In this document: positions 28,474 through 38,183 of the stretch, one piece after another
Numbering within the stretch: position 1 is the stretch's first letter
How the letters are laid out: each line of letters opens with the position of its first letter
Origin: Actinobacillus seminis
GTDB taxonomy: Bacteria > Pseudomonadota > Gammaproteobacteria > Enterobacterales > Pasteurellaceae
DNA length: 64,000 nt
Direction: 5' to 3'
Assembly: GCF_002263215.1 (NCBI RefSeq)
Contig: NZ_NLFK01000002.1
Coordinates: 124,001-188,000 of the forward strand
Made by a program: the position numbers and the translations under genes
The notes under the pieces: model-generated
Seen by the model: only the letters and a program-made list of their open reading frames with translations
The model's database searches: none
Told to the model about the DNA's origin: nothing

Positions 28474-29067
28474 TTAGAATTCGTAACGAAGCCCGACTTT
28501 AGCACCATATTGATTAATTTTAACATCATTGATTTTCGCTAAACGGTTATATTCCAGAGCACCGTTTAAAGACCAATTTGGGTAAAATTCATACGTTGCG
28601 CCGACAAAACCACCAAAACCGAATTTGCCGGTATTATCGCTGTTTGAAGAACGAGTTGTTTGACCATTGCTGTTTTCTTCCACCAAATATTCGTTCCATT
28701 TCACATTATTTAAAGCAATACGCGCACCAATATAAGGTTTAATCGCAGTATTTAAATTAATATCATAAATTGCGGACAAACCAAAGCTATTGACTTTTAA
28801 ATTGCCCTTGCCAAAACTGTTATTCGCTCCAAAACTATAGTCCGATTTACCATAATAGGTATAATCTAAGGCTAAACGCCAATCGACGAAACGATAACCA
28901 ACTGAAATGCTTGGAGCAAATTCTTTCTCGCTAAGTCCTACATTTTCCGCACCCGATGATTTAATTTTTGAAATTCCTAAATCACCTTGCACATACCAAT
29001 TCGCACTGACGGTAGTTGAAGCAAACGCAAGCGCCCCCATAAGAATGGCTAGTACTGTTTTTTTCAT
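28474..29067 (-). CDS. Opa-family outer-membrane beta-barrel protein
   Basis: A 197-residue outer-membrane protein with signal peptide MKKTVLAILMGALAFASTTVSA. It has alternating beta strands of an eight-strand barrel (SISVGYRFVDWRLALDYTYY, VNSFGLSAIYDINL, KPYIGARIALNN, FGGFVGATYEFY) and a C-terminal GLRYEF ending in Phe for BAM recognition. It belongs to the opacity-porin group found in Haemophilus and Neisseria. The longest loop (about residues 135-150, SNGQTTRSSNSDN) would be surface-exposed. No repeat tract for phase variation is seen in or before the gene. Confidence 0.85.
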   Translation of the reverse strand: MKKTVLAILMGALAFASTTVSANWYVQGDLGISKIKSSGAENVGLSEKEFAPSISVGYRFVDWRLALDYTYYGKSDYSFGANNSFGKGNLKVNSFGLSAIYDINLNTAIKPYIGARIALNNVKWNEYLVEENSNGQTTRSSNSDNTGKFGFGGFVGATYEFYPNWSLNGALEYNRLAKINDVKINQYGAKVGLRYEF

Positions 29068-29126
29068 TATAAACGTCCTCTATAAGTTAAGAATCTGCCA
29101 GAGTATACCACAGTCCCCGCATAAAT

Positions 29127-29633
29127 TCACCCTAAATCAGCGCAATAGGTTAATTTTGTACGACATTTGCGACAAAAATAGACCACACTTTCACGCTGAA
29201 TTTTATTATGCCGTCGCACGCTCAATTGGTGCAGTTGGCAATGACAACGATATGCATACGTCTTGCCCTGTACATTTTGCACATCAAATTGATGGCACGT
29301 CTGCGCCGGCAACTGAAAAACCTGCGTCATCAACTTCTGCCATTCCACGCCATGGGGTTTTACTCGCCCATAAACCTGATACACAAGCAAATGCGCTAAT
29401 TCGTGGGGAACCACTTGGCGAATAAATTCTTCGGGATTTTCAAGCAATAAAGTGCGGTTAAATTTAATGATATTTTTTGGCAAATACGCCACACCCGCTT
29501 TCATGCCGCGAATATCGTAACTGACTTCAGGTATTGAAAAGGAACGATTGAAATGCTGTTCTGCCATGGCTAAACACGCCGATAAACGGCGTTGCACCTG
29601 CATTTTTAGAATTCTGAAATTTGCGTTATCCAT
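29127..29633 (-). CDS. sprT: SprT-family zinc metalloprotein
   Basis: SprT-like protein of 168 residues. It has the zinc-protease motif [13 protein letters not shown] (HExxH) near residue 77 and a C-terminal zinc ribbon with cysteines in YRCHCQ and FCRKCRTKL. Bacterial SprT has no firmly known substrate; eukaryotic relatives (Spartan) cut DNA-protein crosslinks. The gene stands alone between opa and metK. Length and motif order are normal. Confidence 0.9.
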   Translation of the reverse strand: MDNANFRILKMQVQRRLSACLAMAEQHFNRSFSIPEVSYDIRGMKAGVAYLPKNIIKFNRTLLLENPEEFIRQVVPHELAHLLVYQVYGRVKPHGVEWQKLMTQVFQLPAQTCHQFDVQNVQGKTYAYRCHCQLHQLSVRRHNKIQRESVVYFCRKCRTKLTYCADLG

Positions 29634-29707
29634 AAAAATGTAGGGCTAATTACATTAGCCCCATTTGCGTGTTTTTTATAGGCAAGTGTAATTTACCTGT
29701 ACAATGC

Positions 29708-30859
29708 TTACAACCCTGCTGCCGAACGTAACGTTTCCGCGCGATCAATTTTTTCCCAAGGGAATTGTTCGCGACCAAAGTGTCCGTAAGCGGCGGTTTG
29801 GCGGTAAATCGGTTGAATTAAATCTAACATTTTAATTAAACCGTATGGGCGTAAATCAAAGAATTCGCGCACCAATTTGACCAATAATTCATTTGCCACT
29901 TTGCCGCTACCAAAGGTTTCCACCATAATTGATGTCGGTTCCGCAACGCCGATAGCATAAGAAAGCTGGATCTCGCAACGCTCCGCTAAACCTGCGGCAA
30001 CGATATTTTTTGCCACATAGCGAGCGGCATAAGCAGCTGAACGATCCACTTTAGACGGATCTTTACCGGAAAAGGCACCGCCACCATGACGTGCCGCGCC
30101 ACCGTAGGTATCTACGATAATTTTACGTCCTGTCAAACCGCAGTCGCCCATTGGTCCTCCGATCACAAAACGTCCCGTCGGATTAATAAAATATTTGGTG
30201 TCTTTGGATAACCATTGAGCCGGCAATACCGGCTTGATGATTTCTTCCATCACACCTTCATGTACCTCTTTTTGGCTGACTTCATCGCTATGTTGCGTAG
30301 AAAGAACCACCGCATCCACGCCGACAATTTGATTATTTTCATATTTTAACGTCACTTGGCTTTTGGCATCCGGACGTAACCACGCCAGTTTTCCACTTTT
30401 ACGCACTTGCGCTTGACGTTCCATTAAACGGTGTGCATAAGTAATTGCCGCCGGCATTAAGACATCCGTTTCATTGGTCGCGTAACCAAACATAATCCCT
30501 TGGTCGCCCGCCCCTTGATCTAACGGATTTTCACGGTCAACCCCTTGATTAATATCGGAAGATTGTTTCCCAATCGCATTTAATACCGCGCAAGAATGCC
30601 CGTCAAAACCTATGTCGGAATGTTCATAACCAATTTCACAAATCACTTGACGAGTTAAGTTTTCGATATCCACCCAAGCTGATGTGGTAATCTCTCCGCC
30701 CACCAACGCCATACCGGTTTTCACATAGGTCTCACACGCTACACGCGCTTTCGGATCTTGTTTTAAAATTTCATCCAATACTGCATCAGATATTTGATCG
30801 GCAATTTTATCCGGATGCCCTTCGGACACGGATTCAGAAGTAAAAAGATAAGATGACAT
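29708..30859 (-). CDS. metK: S-adenosylmethionine synthetase
   Basis: Makes S-adenosylmethionine from methionine and ATP. The 383-residue protein has [13 protein letters not shown] at about residue 14, [16 protein letters not shown] near 117 and the P-loop-like [20 protein letters not shown] near 260. The length matches E. coli MetK. A perfect MetJ box lies 37 bp upstream of the ATG, so repression by MetJ with S-adenosylmethionine is likely. Confidence 0.98.
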   Translation of the reverse strand: MSSYLFTSESVSEGHPDKIADQISDAVLDEILKQDPKARVACETYVKTGMALVGGEITTSAWVDIENLTRQVICEIGYEHSDIGFDGHSCAVLNAIGKQSSDINQGVDRENPLDQGAGDQGIMFGYATNETDVLMPAAITYAHRLMERQAQVRKSGKLAWLRPDAKSQVTLKYENNQIVGVDAVVLSTQHSDEVSQKEVHEGVMEEIIKPVLPAQWLSKDTKYFINPTGRFVIGGPMGDCGLTGRKIIVDTYGGAARHGGGAFSGKDPSKVDRSAAYAARYVAKNIVAAGLAERCEIQLSYAIGVAEPTSIMVETFGSGKVANELLVKLVREFFDLRPYGLIKMLDLIQPIYRQTAAYGHFGREQFPWEKIDRAETLRSAAGL

Positions 30860-30896
30860 AAATGTATTAACCTTTAATTTAGCAGTTTTTCCATCT

Positions 30897-30904
30897 AGAC
30901 GTCT
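30897..30904. promoter_or_regulatory. MetJ operator box upstream of metK
   Basis: AGACGTCT is the exact met-box consensus. The preceding octamer, TCCATCT-like, is a weak second box, as expected for tandem MetJ sites. The rest of the 30860-31166 gap holds only the ndk terminator. Confidence 0.55.
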
Positions 30905-31117
30905 ATAATACGCTATTTTATTAAAAAGGCAAGGAATTAATGATAAGGAAATGGTTATATAGGAATACTTAAGCTCATTTAACGATATTCTATGATTTAT
31001 ACTTCCATATTTTCGTCTTCATCACTAAAGCCGACGGAAAAAATAAAAGTGCGGTGCGTTTTTGAATTGATTTCAAGGTAGTTAATTTTTGTGGTAGAAA
31101 AAATCCGGCTAACAAAA

Positions 31118-31139
31118 ACCGGCGCACGTATGCGCCGGT
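31118..31139 (-). terminator. terminator of ndk
   Basis: Perfect 9-bp GC-rich stem ACCGGCGCA / TGCGCCGGT with a 4-nt loop, followed on the minus strand by TTTTTG. It lies 27 bp after the ndk stop. Confidence 0.85.
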
Positions 31140-31166
31140 CATTATGGTGATAAAGATGGTTAGCCT

Positions 31167-31592
31167 TTATCGCGCACAAATTTCGCTATCGGCAAAATAA
31201 TAAGCAATTTCACGTTTGGCGCTTTCAACGCTATCTGAACCATGTACAGAATTTTGTTGTTTGCTTAACGCAAATTCGCGGCGGATGGTTCCCTCTGCGG
31301 CAGTTTCAGGATCAGTGGTTCCCATTAAAGTGCGGTAATCTCTTACTGCGTTTTCTTTTTCCAACACAGCCACCACCACCGGCGCAGATGTCATGTATTT
31401 CACCAAATCAACAAAAAACGGTTTACCCTCATGTTCCGCATAAAACCCTTCCGCTTGTAGCTGAGTTAAGTGCAACATTTTGGCAGCGACAACAGTAAAT
31501 CCGTTGCCTTCCAACTTGGCTAAAATTTGTCCAATTAAATTACGTTGCACTGCATCCGGTTTAATAATTGATAAAGTTTGCTCAAGCGCCAT
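31167..31592 (-). CDS. ndk: nucleoside diphosphate kinase
   Basis: Equalises nucleoside triphosphate pools through a phosphohistidine intermediate. The 141-residue protein has [15 protein letters not shown] at the start and the active-site stretch [12 protein letters not shown] with the catalytic His near residue 117. The length is normal. pepB lies just upstream on the same strand, with 12 bp between pepB stop and ndk start, so the two are probably co-transcribed. Confidence 0.98.
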   Translation of the reverse strand: MALEQTLSIIKPDAVQRNLIGQILAKLEGNGFTVVAAKMLHLTQLQAEGFYAEHEGKPFFVDLVKYMTSAPVVVAVLEKENAVRDYRTLMGTTDPETAAEGTIRREFALSKQQNSVHGSDSVESAKREIAYYFADSEICAR

Positions 31593-31604
31593 TCATCCCT
31601 CCTT

Positions 31605-32912
31605 TTAAAGATTTGCTTTGTTTAACAATAAATTGGCTAACGTTTGTAGCCCAATTCCGGTTGCACCGGTCGCCCAAAGGTCGTTGGCTGATTTGCGATA
31701 AGTCGCGGAACAGTCAATATGCAACCAATTTTGTTGATAATTTTTCACAAAATACGATAAAAAAGCGGTCGCGGTACTGGCGCCGGCACCCACCGGCACC
31801 GATCCGATATTAGCAATATCCGCAAATGACGAGCTGATTTGCTCACGGTGAAATTCCTCAAACGGTAAACGCCAAAACGGTTCGCCACAGATTTTTGCCG
31901 CCGAAAATAACTCTGCTACCAATTGTTCATCAAGGGAAAGCACCGAATGGTAATCATTACCCACCGCGATTTTCGCCGCACCGGTTAAGGTGGCGCAATC
32001 AATAATCAGTTGTGGATTTTGTTCGCCGGCGTCAATTAATCCATCTGCGAGAACCAAACGCCCTTCCGCATCGGTATTCAATACTTCGGCAGTCACCCCG
32101 TTGCGATAGCTAATAATATCGCCTAACTTTAACGCACTCCCGCTCACCATATTTTCCGCGCAGCATAAATACAATTTTACCCGTTGATTTAAACCGCCGG
32201 CAATCGCCATGCCTAACGCACCGGTTAATAACGCCGCTCCCCCCATATCGGTTCGCATGGAACTCATTGCTTCACTCGGTTTTAAGCTATAGCCGCCACT
32301 GTCAAAGGTAATCCCTTTGCCTACCAAACAAGCCAACACCGGCGCATTCGGATCTTGCGTTGGATTAAAATCTAATTTCAAGAGTGCCGGCGCATTTTGT
32401 GCGCCTTTGCCCACTTGCCAAATACCGTGATAGCCTTGTTTTTCCAACGCGTCACCGGAAATTACCTCAAAATTGACCGCACTTTGCTCGGCATATTCCG
32501 CAGCTTGTTCGCGTAGAAATTCGGCAGCACGTTTCGCCAAGCCCTCAGGCGTGATCACGCTCGCCGGTAAGTTAATGATTTCACGTACAAAATCGCCACA
32601 TTGGATACGCGCTAATAATTCGGCTTGCGGCTCATCATCTAAAGGCGGAAATTCCAAGGTATAATTTTGTTTTGCGGTATAAAATCCTTGATAAAATGCC
32701 CAACAGTTCTCCAAATTCCAATCATCACCGATAAGCTCCACATCTTTAATTCCTTGCTCACGCAATTTACGCGCACCTTTTTGAATTAAAGTGCGGTCAT
32801 TTTTTGTATTAATATGCAACCGTGCTTGGTCATTGGAAAAACTCAACAGTGCGTTTTTTCCCCATTGCGCTGACGCTTTATCATAAGAAATTGAAACTTG
32901 CATCTTGTTCAC
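31605..32912 (-). CDS. pepB: aminopeptidase B (M17 family)
   Basis: Cytoplasmic metal-dependent aminopeptidase that degrades peptides. The 435-residue protein has the M17 signature [14 protein letters not shown] and the metal/lysine site [19 protein letters not shown] with [13 protein letters not shown]. The N-terminal domain is short, as in PepB rather than PepA. Upstream of ndk in one unit, the same pairing as in Haemophilus. Confidence 0.95.
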   Translation of the reverse strand: MNKMQVSISYDKASAQWGKNALLSFSNDQARLHINTKNDRTLIQKGARKLREQGIKDVELIGDDWNLENCWAFYQGFYTAKQNYTLEFPPLDDEPQAELLARIQCGDFVREIINLPASVITPEGLAKRAAEFLREQAAEYAEQSAVNFEVISGDALEKQGYHGIWQVGKGAQNAPALLKLDFNPTQDPNAPVLACLVGKGITFDSGGYSLKPSEAMSSMRTDMGGAALLTGALGMAIAGGLNQRVKLYLCCAENMVSGSALKLGDIISYRNGVTAEVLNTDAEGRLVLADGLIDAGEQNPQLIIDCATLTGAAKIAVGNDYHSVLSLDEQLVAELFSAAKICGEPFWRLPFEEFHREQISSSFADIANIGSVPVGAGASTATAFLSYFVKNYQQNWLHIDCSATYRKSANDLWATGATGIGLQTLANLLLNKANL

Positions 32913-33058
32913 CTACATCAATCAATATTGCCCATAACTATACCAGCTTTTCGGATTTTTGGTATGTAAAATATTGTATATGTTTTTCTTGGCACCTTTT
33001 CTTTTAGTATAGCGGCAACAATTTTTGATTAACCGAACATTAACCGATAGGATCGCTC

Positions 33059-33771
33059 ATGCCTTTCAGTTGGAACCCTATTTCTCGCCAACATATCAGC
33101 TTAATCATCAATATATTGGCATCATTATTTTTCATCACTGTGTTGATGTTTAAAAAAGGATATAACTATGTTCCCATGATTTTAAGCGGCATCAGCGTAA
33201 TTTACCCTTTACTTTATCTAGTTAAATTCAAACAAAAATGGATAACGGATAAAGAAGATAAAGGGATTATTTATGCCTTTTTACTGTATTTCGCCACTTT
33301 TGTGATATCCGCTGTTGTACATGGCGACGGTTTTCGTGAAATTGACAATCCAAGCCGGATCTTATTATTTATCCCACTGATTTTATTATTCTCTCAATTT
33401 CCGCTAAAACCACAATTTATCTTTCACGCCATTCCCATAGGCGCCACCGTCACCGGTTTCCTAGCACTTTATCAGAAGTTTGTGTTGGGCGCTAAAGCCT
33501 TTACTAACGTCACCCATCATATCCAATCGGGAAATATTTCTGTCACTTTATCCATGTTAAGGGTTGTCGTTGGAATCTATTGGTTTATCAAAAAAGATTA
33601 TAAATGTGCGGTATTATGCCTCATCGGCGTATTATTCGAGCTATTGTTGAGTGTAATTTCAGGTGCGCGAGGCGGTTGGGTCGGCTTACCGCTCGTTATT
33701 TTAGCCATTTTGTTTTTTATCATCAGCATCTCAATAAAAAATTATTAATGACCGGCATTGCGGCATTTTAG
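33059..33771 (+). pseudogene. waaL: O-antigen ligase family protein, C-terminally truncated
   Basis: Encodes the N-terminal half of a WaaL-type ligase, which attaches polymer to lipid A core in the inner membrane. At least six membrane segments can be seen, then SGNISVTLSMLRVVVG and SGARGGWVGLPLVILAILFF, the conserved stretch before the large periplasmic loop. A six-T run at 33713-33718 breaks the frame. With seven T it continues YHQHLNKKLLMTGIAAF and then stops at 33771, directly against the 3' end of rffG. Full-length relatives have about 400 residues, so the catalytic periplasmic loop and later segments are missing even after repair. The gene is therefore inactive unless the assembly is wrong here. 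Confidence 0.78.
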
Positions 33772-33782
33772 AGTGAAACAAA

Positions 33783-34838
33783 TCACTTACTAATTGACTC
33801 CTTATAAGAACCATCTAATACTTGGCGCCACCATTTTTGATTATTTAAGTACCATTCTACGGTTTTGCGAATACCTGTTTCAAAGGTTTCTTGCGGTTTC
33901 CAACCTAATTCATTGCTAATTTTGGTCGCATCAATGGCATAGCGCACATCATGCCCCGGACGATCAGTGACGTAAGTGATTAAATCTTCGTATTTTGTTA
34001 CGCCTGCAGGTTTATCCGGCGCGAGATCTTCAAGCAATCCACAAATTGTACGCACTACTTCAATATTGGATTTCTCGTTATATCCACCAATATTATAGGT
34101 TTCTCCTACTTTGCCTTCGGTCACTACTTTATATAATGCTCGGGCGTGATCTTCTACAAATAACCAGTCACGAATTTGCAGCCCATTGCCATACACCGGC
34201 AAGTTTTTACCCTCTAATGCATTTAAAATCATCAATGGAATCAGTTTTTCAGGAAAATGAAACGGGCCATAGTTGTTGGAGCAATTAGTGACAAGAGTAG
34301 GTAAACCATAAGTACGCCACCACGCTCGCACTAAGTGATCACTTGAAGCTTTTGAGGCGGAATAGGGGCTGGACGGTGCATAAGGTGTGCTTTCAGTGAA
34401 AAGATCTTTCGTACCTTCCAAATCTCCATACACTTCATCCGTTGAAATATGATGAAACCGAAAAGTCGCTTTTTTCTCAGTGGATAAATGATGCCAATAA
34501 ATACGTGCCACTTCCAATAACGTATAAGTTCCCACGATATTGGTTTCAATAAATGCCGCCGGACCATCTATAGAACGATCGACATGGCTTTCCGCCGCCA
34601 AATGCATTACCGCATCAGGCTGATACCGATTAAAAACACGCTCAAGCTTCGCTTTATCACAAATATCCACTTGCTCAAAGGCATAACGTAGACTATTTGA
34701 AACAGCCTCTAAAGACGCTAAATTACCTGCATAGGTTAATTTATCTACATTAATAACAGAATCTTGGGTGTCGTTAATAATATGGCGAACGACCGCAGAG
34801 CCGATAAAACCCGCTCCACCTGTGATGAGAATTTTCAT
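33783..34838 (-). CDS. rffG: dTDP-glucose 4,6-dehydratase
   Basis: Converts dTDP-glucose to dTDP-4-keto-6-deoxyglucose in the cytoplasm, a step towards deoxyhexoses of surface glycans. The 351-residue short-chain dehydrogenase has the NAD-binding [13 protein letters not shown] (residues 4-16), [24 protein letters not shown] and the catalytic [11 protein letters not shown]. It appears complete and undamaged, although its neighbours are not. It is RmlB/RffG-type. No rmlA, rmlC or rmlD is in the window. The gene lies between waaL and wbaP remnants, the same order as in the Haemophilus influenzae high-molecular-weight glycoform locus. Confidence 0.95.
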   Translation of the reverse strand: MKILITGGAGFIGSAVVRHIINDTQDSVINVDKLTYAGNLASLEAVSNSLRYAFEQVDICDKAKLERVFNRYQPDAVMHLAAESHVDRSIDGPAAFIETNIVGTYTLLEVARIYWHHLSTEKKATFRFHHISTDEVYGDLEGTKDLFTESTPYAPSSPYSASKASSDHLVRAWWRTYGLPTLVTNCSNNYGPFHFPEKLIPLMILNALEGKNLPVYGNGLQIRDWLFVEDHARALYKVVTEGKVGETYNIGGYNEKSNIEVVRTICGLLEDLAPDKPAGVTKYEDLITYVTDRPGHDVRYAIDATKISNELGWKPQETFETGIRKTVEWYLNNQKWWRQVLDGSYKESISK

Positions 34839-34852
34839 ATATTAAAAATAAA

Positions 34853-35372
34853 TTAATAAGCACCATTTCGTTTACGAACAGAACAGCAGAAATTGTTTTA
34901 AACAAAATTGCAATATCACTCCACATTGACCAATTCTTTACATACCAAGAAGCAAAATAAACCCGCGTTTCATAATCAACATCATTACGCCCGCTCACTT
35001 GCCATAAACCTGTCATACCGGGGTTAACCATCAGATAATAATCAACATCATCTTTGTAATAAGGCAACTCATCTTTTATAATTGGACGCGGACCAACTAA
35101 ACTCATTTGTCCAATACGCTCATGCCAAAATAGTGCATGACCTCCATCAATTTTAATAAGAAAATAAAACAATATTAATAATGGAGAAAATAAAATAATT
35201 AAAATTAATGAACCTAAAATATCCAAACACGCTTCATTATACGTGAAGAACGCTTTGCAAGATTATTATTTACCTGTAATAACATTACGTCATAATTAAA
35301 TAGAAACGACATATCAGTACTATATAATGGTAATCCTCGTAATGTAGGAATTACAGATACTGGACGATAATG
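34853..35372 (-). pseudogene. wbaP: WbaP-like undecaprenyl-phosphate sugar transferase, collapsed
   Basis: This would encode the initiating sugar-phosphate transferase of a surface polysaccharide. Reading the minus strand, the first block is RPVSVIPTLRGLPLYSTDMS followed by LAKRSSRIMKR. A missing T in the run at 35225-35227 then shifts the frame into DILGSLILIILFSPLLILFY. HERIGQ is joined directly to MSLVGPRPIIKDELPYY; the 60 or so residues expected between these two motifs are absent. PGMTGLWQVSGRND follows. A further shift near the end hides the usual RKRNGAY terminus, which is readable in another frame up to a stop at 34853-34855. The N-terminal membrane domain is also missing. One homopolymer shift may be an error, but the internal deletion looks real. 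Confidence 0.75.
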
Positions 35373-35831
35373 TCATTTGGAAAAGTATTGTAGCCATTGA
35401 TCTCGCAGCTCAACTTCCTCCTCTTCTAAAGCTATAATAAATTGGTTATCTTTATGCATGAATAATTGACACTTACTTTGGCAAGTTTCATTAATAATTG
35501 GAACATTTAATTTTTTCAATTCTTCAATGCTATTCGAAGCAATAAAATATTTTAATTTTACATCTCTAATAATCAATTGCTTTAGCAACTCATCAAATGC
35601 GTAAAAGCGTTGAAATTTACCAATAAGTTTTCTTGGTCTAGGTTTATTCAATCTAAAAGCATCATAAGCATAAAAAGCCAAATGCTCATAAAATGACGAA
35701 TGTTTGTTTATCCTTGCTGGTGGAATGCAGAAGATATATTTCTTTAATTTTTTAAATACAAGTTCTTGCGCAGCAATTATGACATCACAATTATATCTAC
35801 TATCATCACAAATATTACGAATAGTAATTGA
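35373..35831 (-). pseudogene. unidentified remnant in the polysaccharide cluster
   Basis: An open frame of 152 codons without an ATG start; a stop at 35832-35834 precedes it. A TTG at 35681 would give 102 residues. Readable text includes CDVIIAAQELVFKKLKKYIF, AFYAYDAFRLNKPRPRKLIG and LRDQWLQYFSK. I do not recognise the family. By position (beyond wbaP, where Haemophilus has a sialyltransferase gene) it could be a truncated glycosyl- or sialyltransferase, but nothing in the sequence proves this. It ends where the wbaP remnant begins, which suggests a deletion joint. Nothing recognisable lies from 35835 to 36092. Confidence 0.4.
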
Positions 35832-36065
35832 CTAATTATTACAAACTTCAGAATTAGCACCGCGCTACGCGCCGAATAACTAAAATAACATAAGCAATTA
35901 AATTTTCCTATTCTAAATCCTAAACCACAAAAAACCAAGCGCTATCCGCCAAATTTACACCTCCTTACATTTGCTTCCCATTTCATCAAGGATGCCCTTA
36001 AAATTATTTCATAAAAAACCTTTTAGAATGCGCTTTAAAAGAGTATAATTTGCCCGTTTTTTTGA

Positions 36066-36311
<246 letters not shown>

Positions 36312-36345
36312 TAGACAATCCGGTCAACAACATTGCAATCTTGAG

Positions 36346-36380
36346 AACTGATATTGTTATATTGCAACATCAGTTTTTTT
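36346..36380 (+). terminator. terminator of infA
   Basis: Stem AACTGAT(A)TTG / CAA(C)ATCAGTT with a 7-nt loop, followed by a run of seven T. Confidence 0.8.
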
Positions 36381-36494
36381 ATACTCAGGACATTGGAAGC
36401 GTAAAAAATTTCTCTACTCCGGTCAAATTTAAGATAATAAAAAAGTCGTAAGTGATTATATAATCATCGACTTACGACTTAATACAGAATTTGA

Positions 36495-36584
36495 TGGCGG
36501 AGGAAGTGAGATTCGAACTCACGGAGGGCGTAAACCCTCGCCGGTTTTCAAGACCGGTGCCTTCAACCACTCGACCATTCCTCC
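36495..36584 (-). tRNA. tRNA-Ser (anticodon UGA)
   Basis: The minus strand reads GGAGGAA ... TTCCTCC G CCA: a 7-bp acceptor stem and encoded CCA. The anticodon stem CCGGT/ACCGG holds loop CTTGAAA with anticodon TGA. A long variable arm (GCGAGGGTTTACGCCCTC) and T-arm GTTCGAATC are present. The 90-nt length with a long variable arm is typical of serine tRNA. Confidence 0.97.
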
Positions 36585-36698
36585 GTGATTTAAGCGAGGT
36601 GAATGATAAGAACTTTATACATACAAGTCAAGAAAAATTATTCTCTTTTAGTGAATAAATTAAGAATTTTTATATAATTGATTACAACTTATCAATTT

Positions 36699-36747
36699 AG
36701 TCGTGGGAGGCAAGGCACACAGGGGATAGGAAAAAAAAAAAAAAAAA
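36699..36747. other. second sequencing adaptor remnant plus poly(A): assembly artefact
   Basis: Bases 36699-36730 are identical to the 32 bases at 13992-14023 and are followed by 17 A. The minus strand begins CCTATCCCCTGTGTGCCTTG, the 454 B-adaptor core as I remember it. The join falls inside a SulP gene, so the sequences to its left and right need not be neighbours in the real chromosome. Apart from the tRNA and infA terminator, 36312-36698 holds nothing I recognise. Confidence 0.92.
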
Positions 36748-37824
36748 GGCGTGTACTACACTTGAGATCGGCGAAACCGCTCCGGATTTCACGTTCGCCG
36801 CCGAGCGCGCAATAGCGGCAGTCGCTGTAATACCGCCCAAAAACGGTGCGGCAATATTGCCTAGACCTTGCGCCAACAATTCATTGTTGGAATGATGCTT
36901 AGTATCGGTCATATTATCCAAAATCACTGCACATAACAGCGACTCAATCGCTCCCAACATCGCCATTGAAAACGCCGCCGGCAACAAGGCTTGTAAGGTA
37001 GTAAAATTCCATGAAATGACCTCGCCTTGTGCATTCGGAATATTCCAAGGCAGCACAAACTCCGGCAATGTATTTGGAATTCCAAATCCTGTAGAGCCAT
37101 CACTTAACGTATATTGAAACGCTGATCCAATTGTCGCCACATCATATCCCAAATAAATCAATAACAAAGACAACAATGTAGCGACCATCACCGCCGGCAA
37201 ATGTCCCGGCAACGATAAGCGCAATCGGTACCACTGGGTTAACACCACTAAAGTCACCACACCAACTACCGTATCCGCCCAATTGATACTCGGAAGTGCG
37301 GTCAAAATAGCTTGAACTTTTTCCACATAAGATGCCGGCATTTCAGCTATTTCCAAACCAAGGAAATCTTTAATTTGCAAGGTCGCAATCACAATCCCAA
37401 TACCGCACGTAAATCCAAGGGTAACCGGCAACGGAATATACTCAATCAAACGCCCCAGCCGAAAGAGCGCCATTAAAACTAAAATCAGCCCGGACAACAA
37501 GGTTGCCATCAATAATCCGCTTAAACCGAATTGTTGCGTCACCGGATATAGGATCACCACAAAAGCCGCTGTCGGACCGGAAATATTAAAACGAGAGCCG
37601 CCGCTCAACGCAATGACAATCCCCGCCACAATAGCGGTGTACAAGCCATGTTGCGGCGCGACACCGCTGGCAATCGCCAACGCCATGGATAACGGAATAG
37701 CGATAACGCCAACCGTCAAGCCGGCGATTATATCGCGCCCCAAATGTTTACGCCCATAGCCTTCACGAAAAACCTCTTTCAACGCACTAAAAGGTGTGAC
37801 AGCAAGAAACATATTTTTAGTCAA
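36748..37824 (-). CDS. SulP-family anion transporter, cut by an assembly artefact
   Basis: Inner-membrane SLC26/SulP transporter (sulfate, bicarbonate or other anions). The 359 genuine codons give the membrane domain: [20 protein letters not shown] near residue 29, [55 protein letters not shown] and [20 protein letters not shown]. The frame then reads SPISSVVHA and runs into poly(A) and adaptor; the last phenylalanines and [10 protein letters not shown] are not real. The final membrane segments and STAS domain are missing from this assembly. The substrate is not predictable. Full length is probably over 500 residues. Confidence 0.9.
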
Positions 37825-37984
37825 AAACCATTTTTTAACATATCACAATCCAAATTTGGACAAAAAACTCATAGGAACTTATTTTAGCGGAAATATTGGT
37901 TAAAAATTATGTTCTAACGCAAGAAAATAAAAAAAGACTTGACGATTTGCCCATAACTCTTTATATTTTCGCACTGTCTTCAAC

Positions 37985-38074
37985 GGTGAGATGTCCGAGT
38001 GGTTGAAGGAGCACGCCTGGAAAGCGTGTATGTGCGAAAGTGCATCAAGGGTTCGAATCCCTTTCTCACCGCCA
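37985..38074 (+). tRNA. tRNA-Ser (anticodon GGA)
   Basis: GGTGAGA ... TCTCACC G CCA gives a 7-bp acceptor stem and encoded CCA. The anticodon loop is CTGGAAA within ACGC/GCGT pairing; the anticodon GGA reads UCC/UCU. A long variable arm and GGTTCGAATCC are present. It is transcribed away from the SulP gene; the flanking 37825-37984 and 38075-38183 hold only an uptake sequence near 38130. Confidence 0.97.
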
Positions 38075-38183
38075 TTCAAATTATCGTACAGCTTGCTTCC
38101 ATTTTTCTCTAAAAATTTTTGCAAATTTTGACCGCACTTTTATATTAATTTAATTCGCCCACACATTTGCTATTGTATCACTG

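Noticed and set aside
30997-31179. A short frame between metK and ndk
   Set aside because: It contains the ndk terminator hairpin and has no credible start.
36697-36750. C-terminal polyphenylalanine and [10 protein letters not shown] tail of the SulP frame
   Set aside because: These residues are translated from the adaptor and poly(A), not from genomic DNA.
37900-38124. A minus-strand frame across tRNA-Ser(GGA)
   Set aside because: It is antisense to a complete tRNA gene and has no protein family features.
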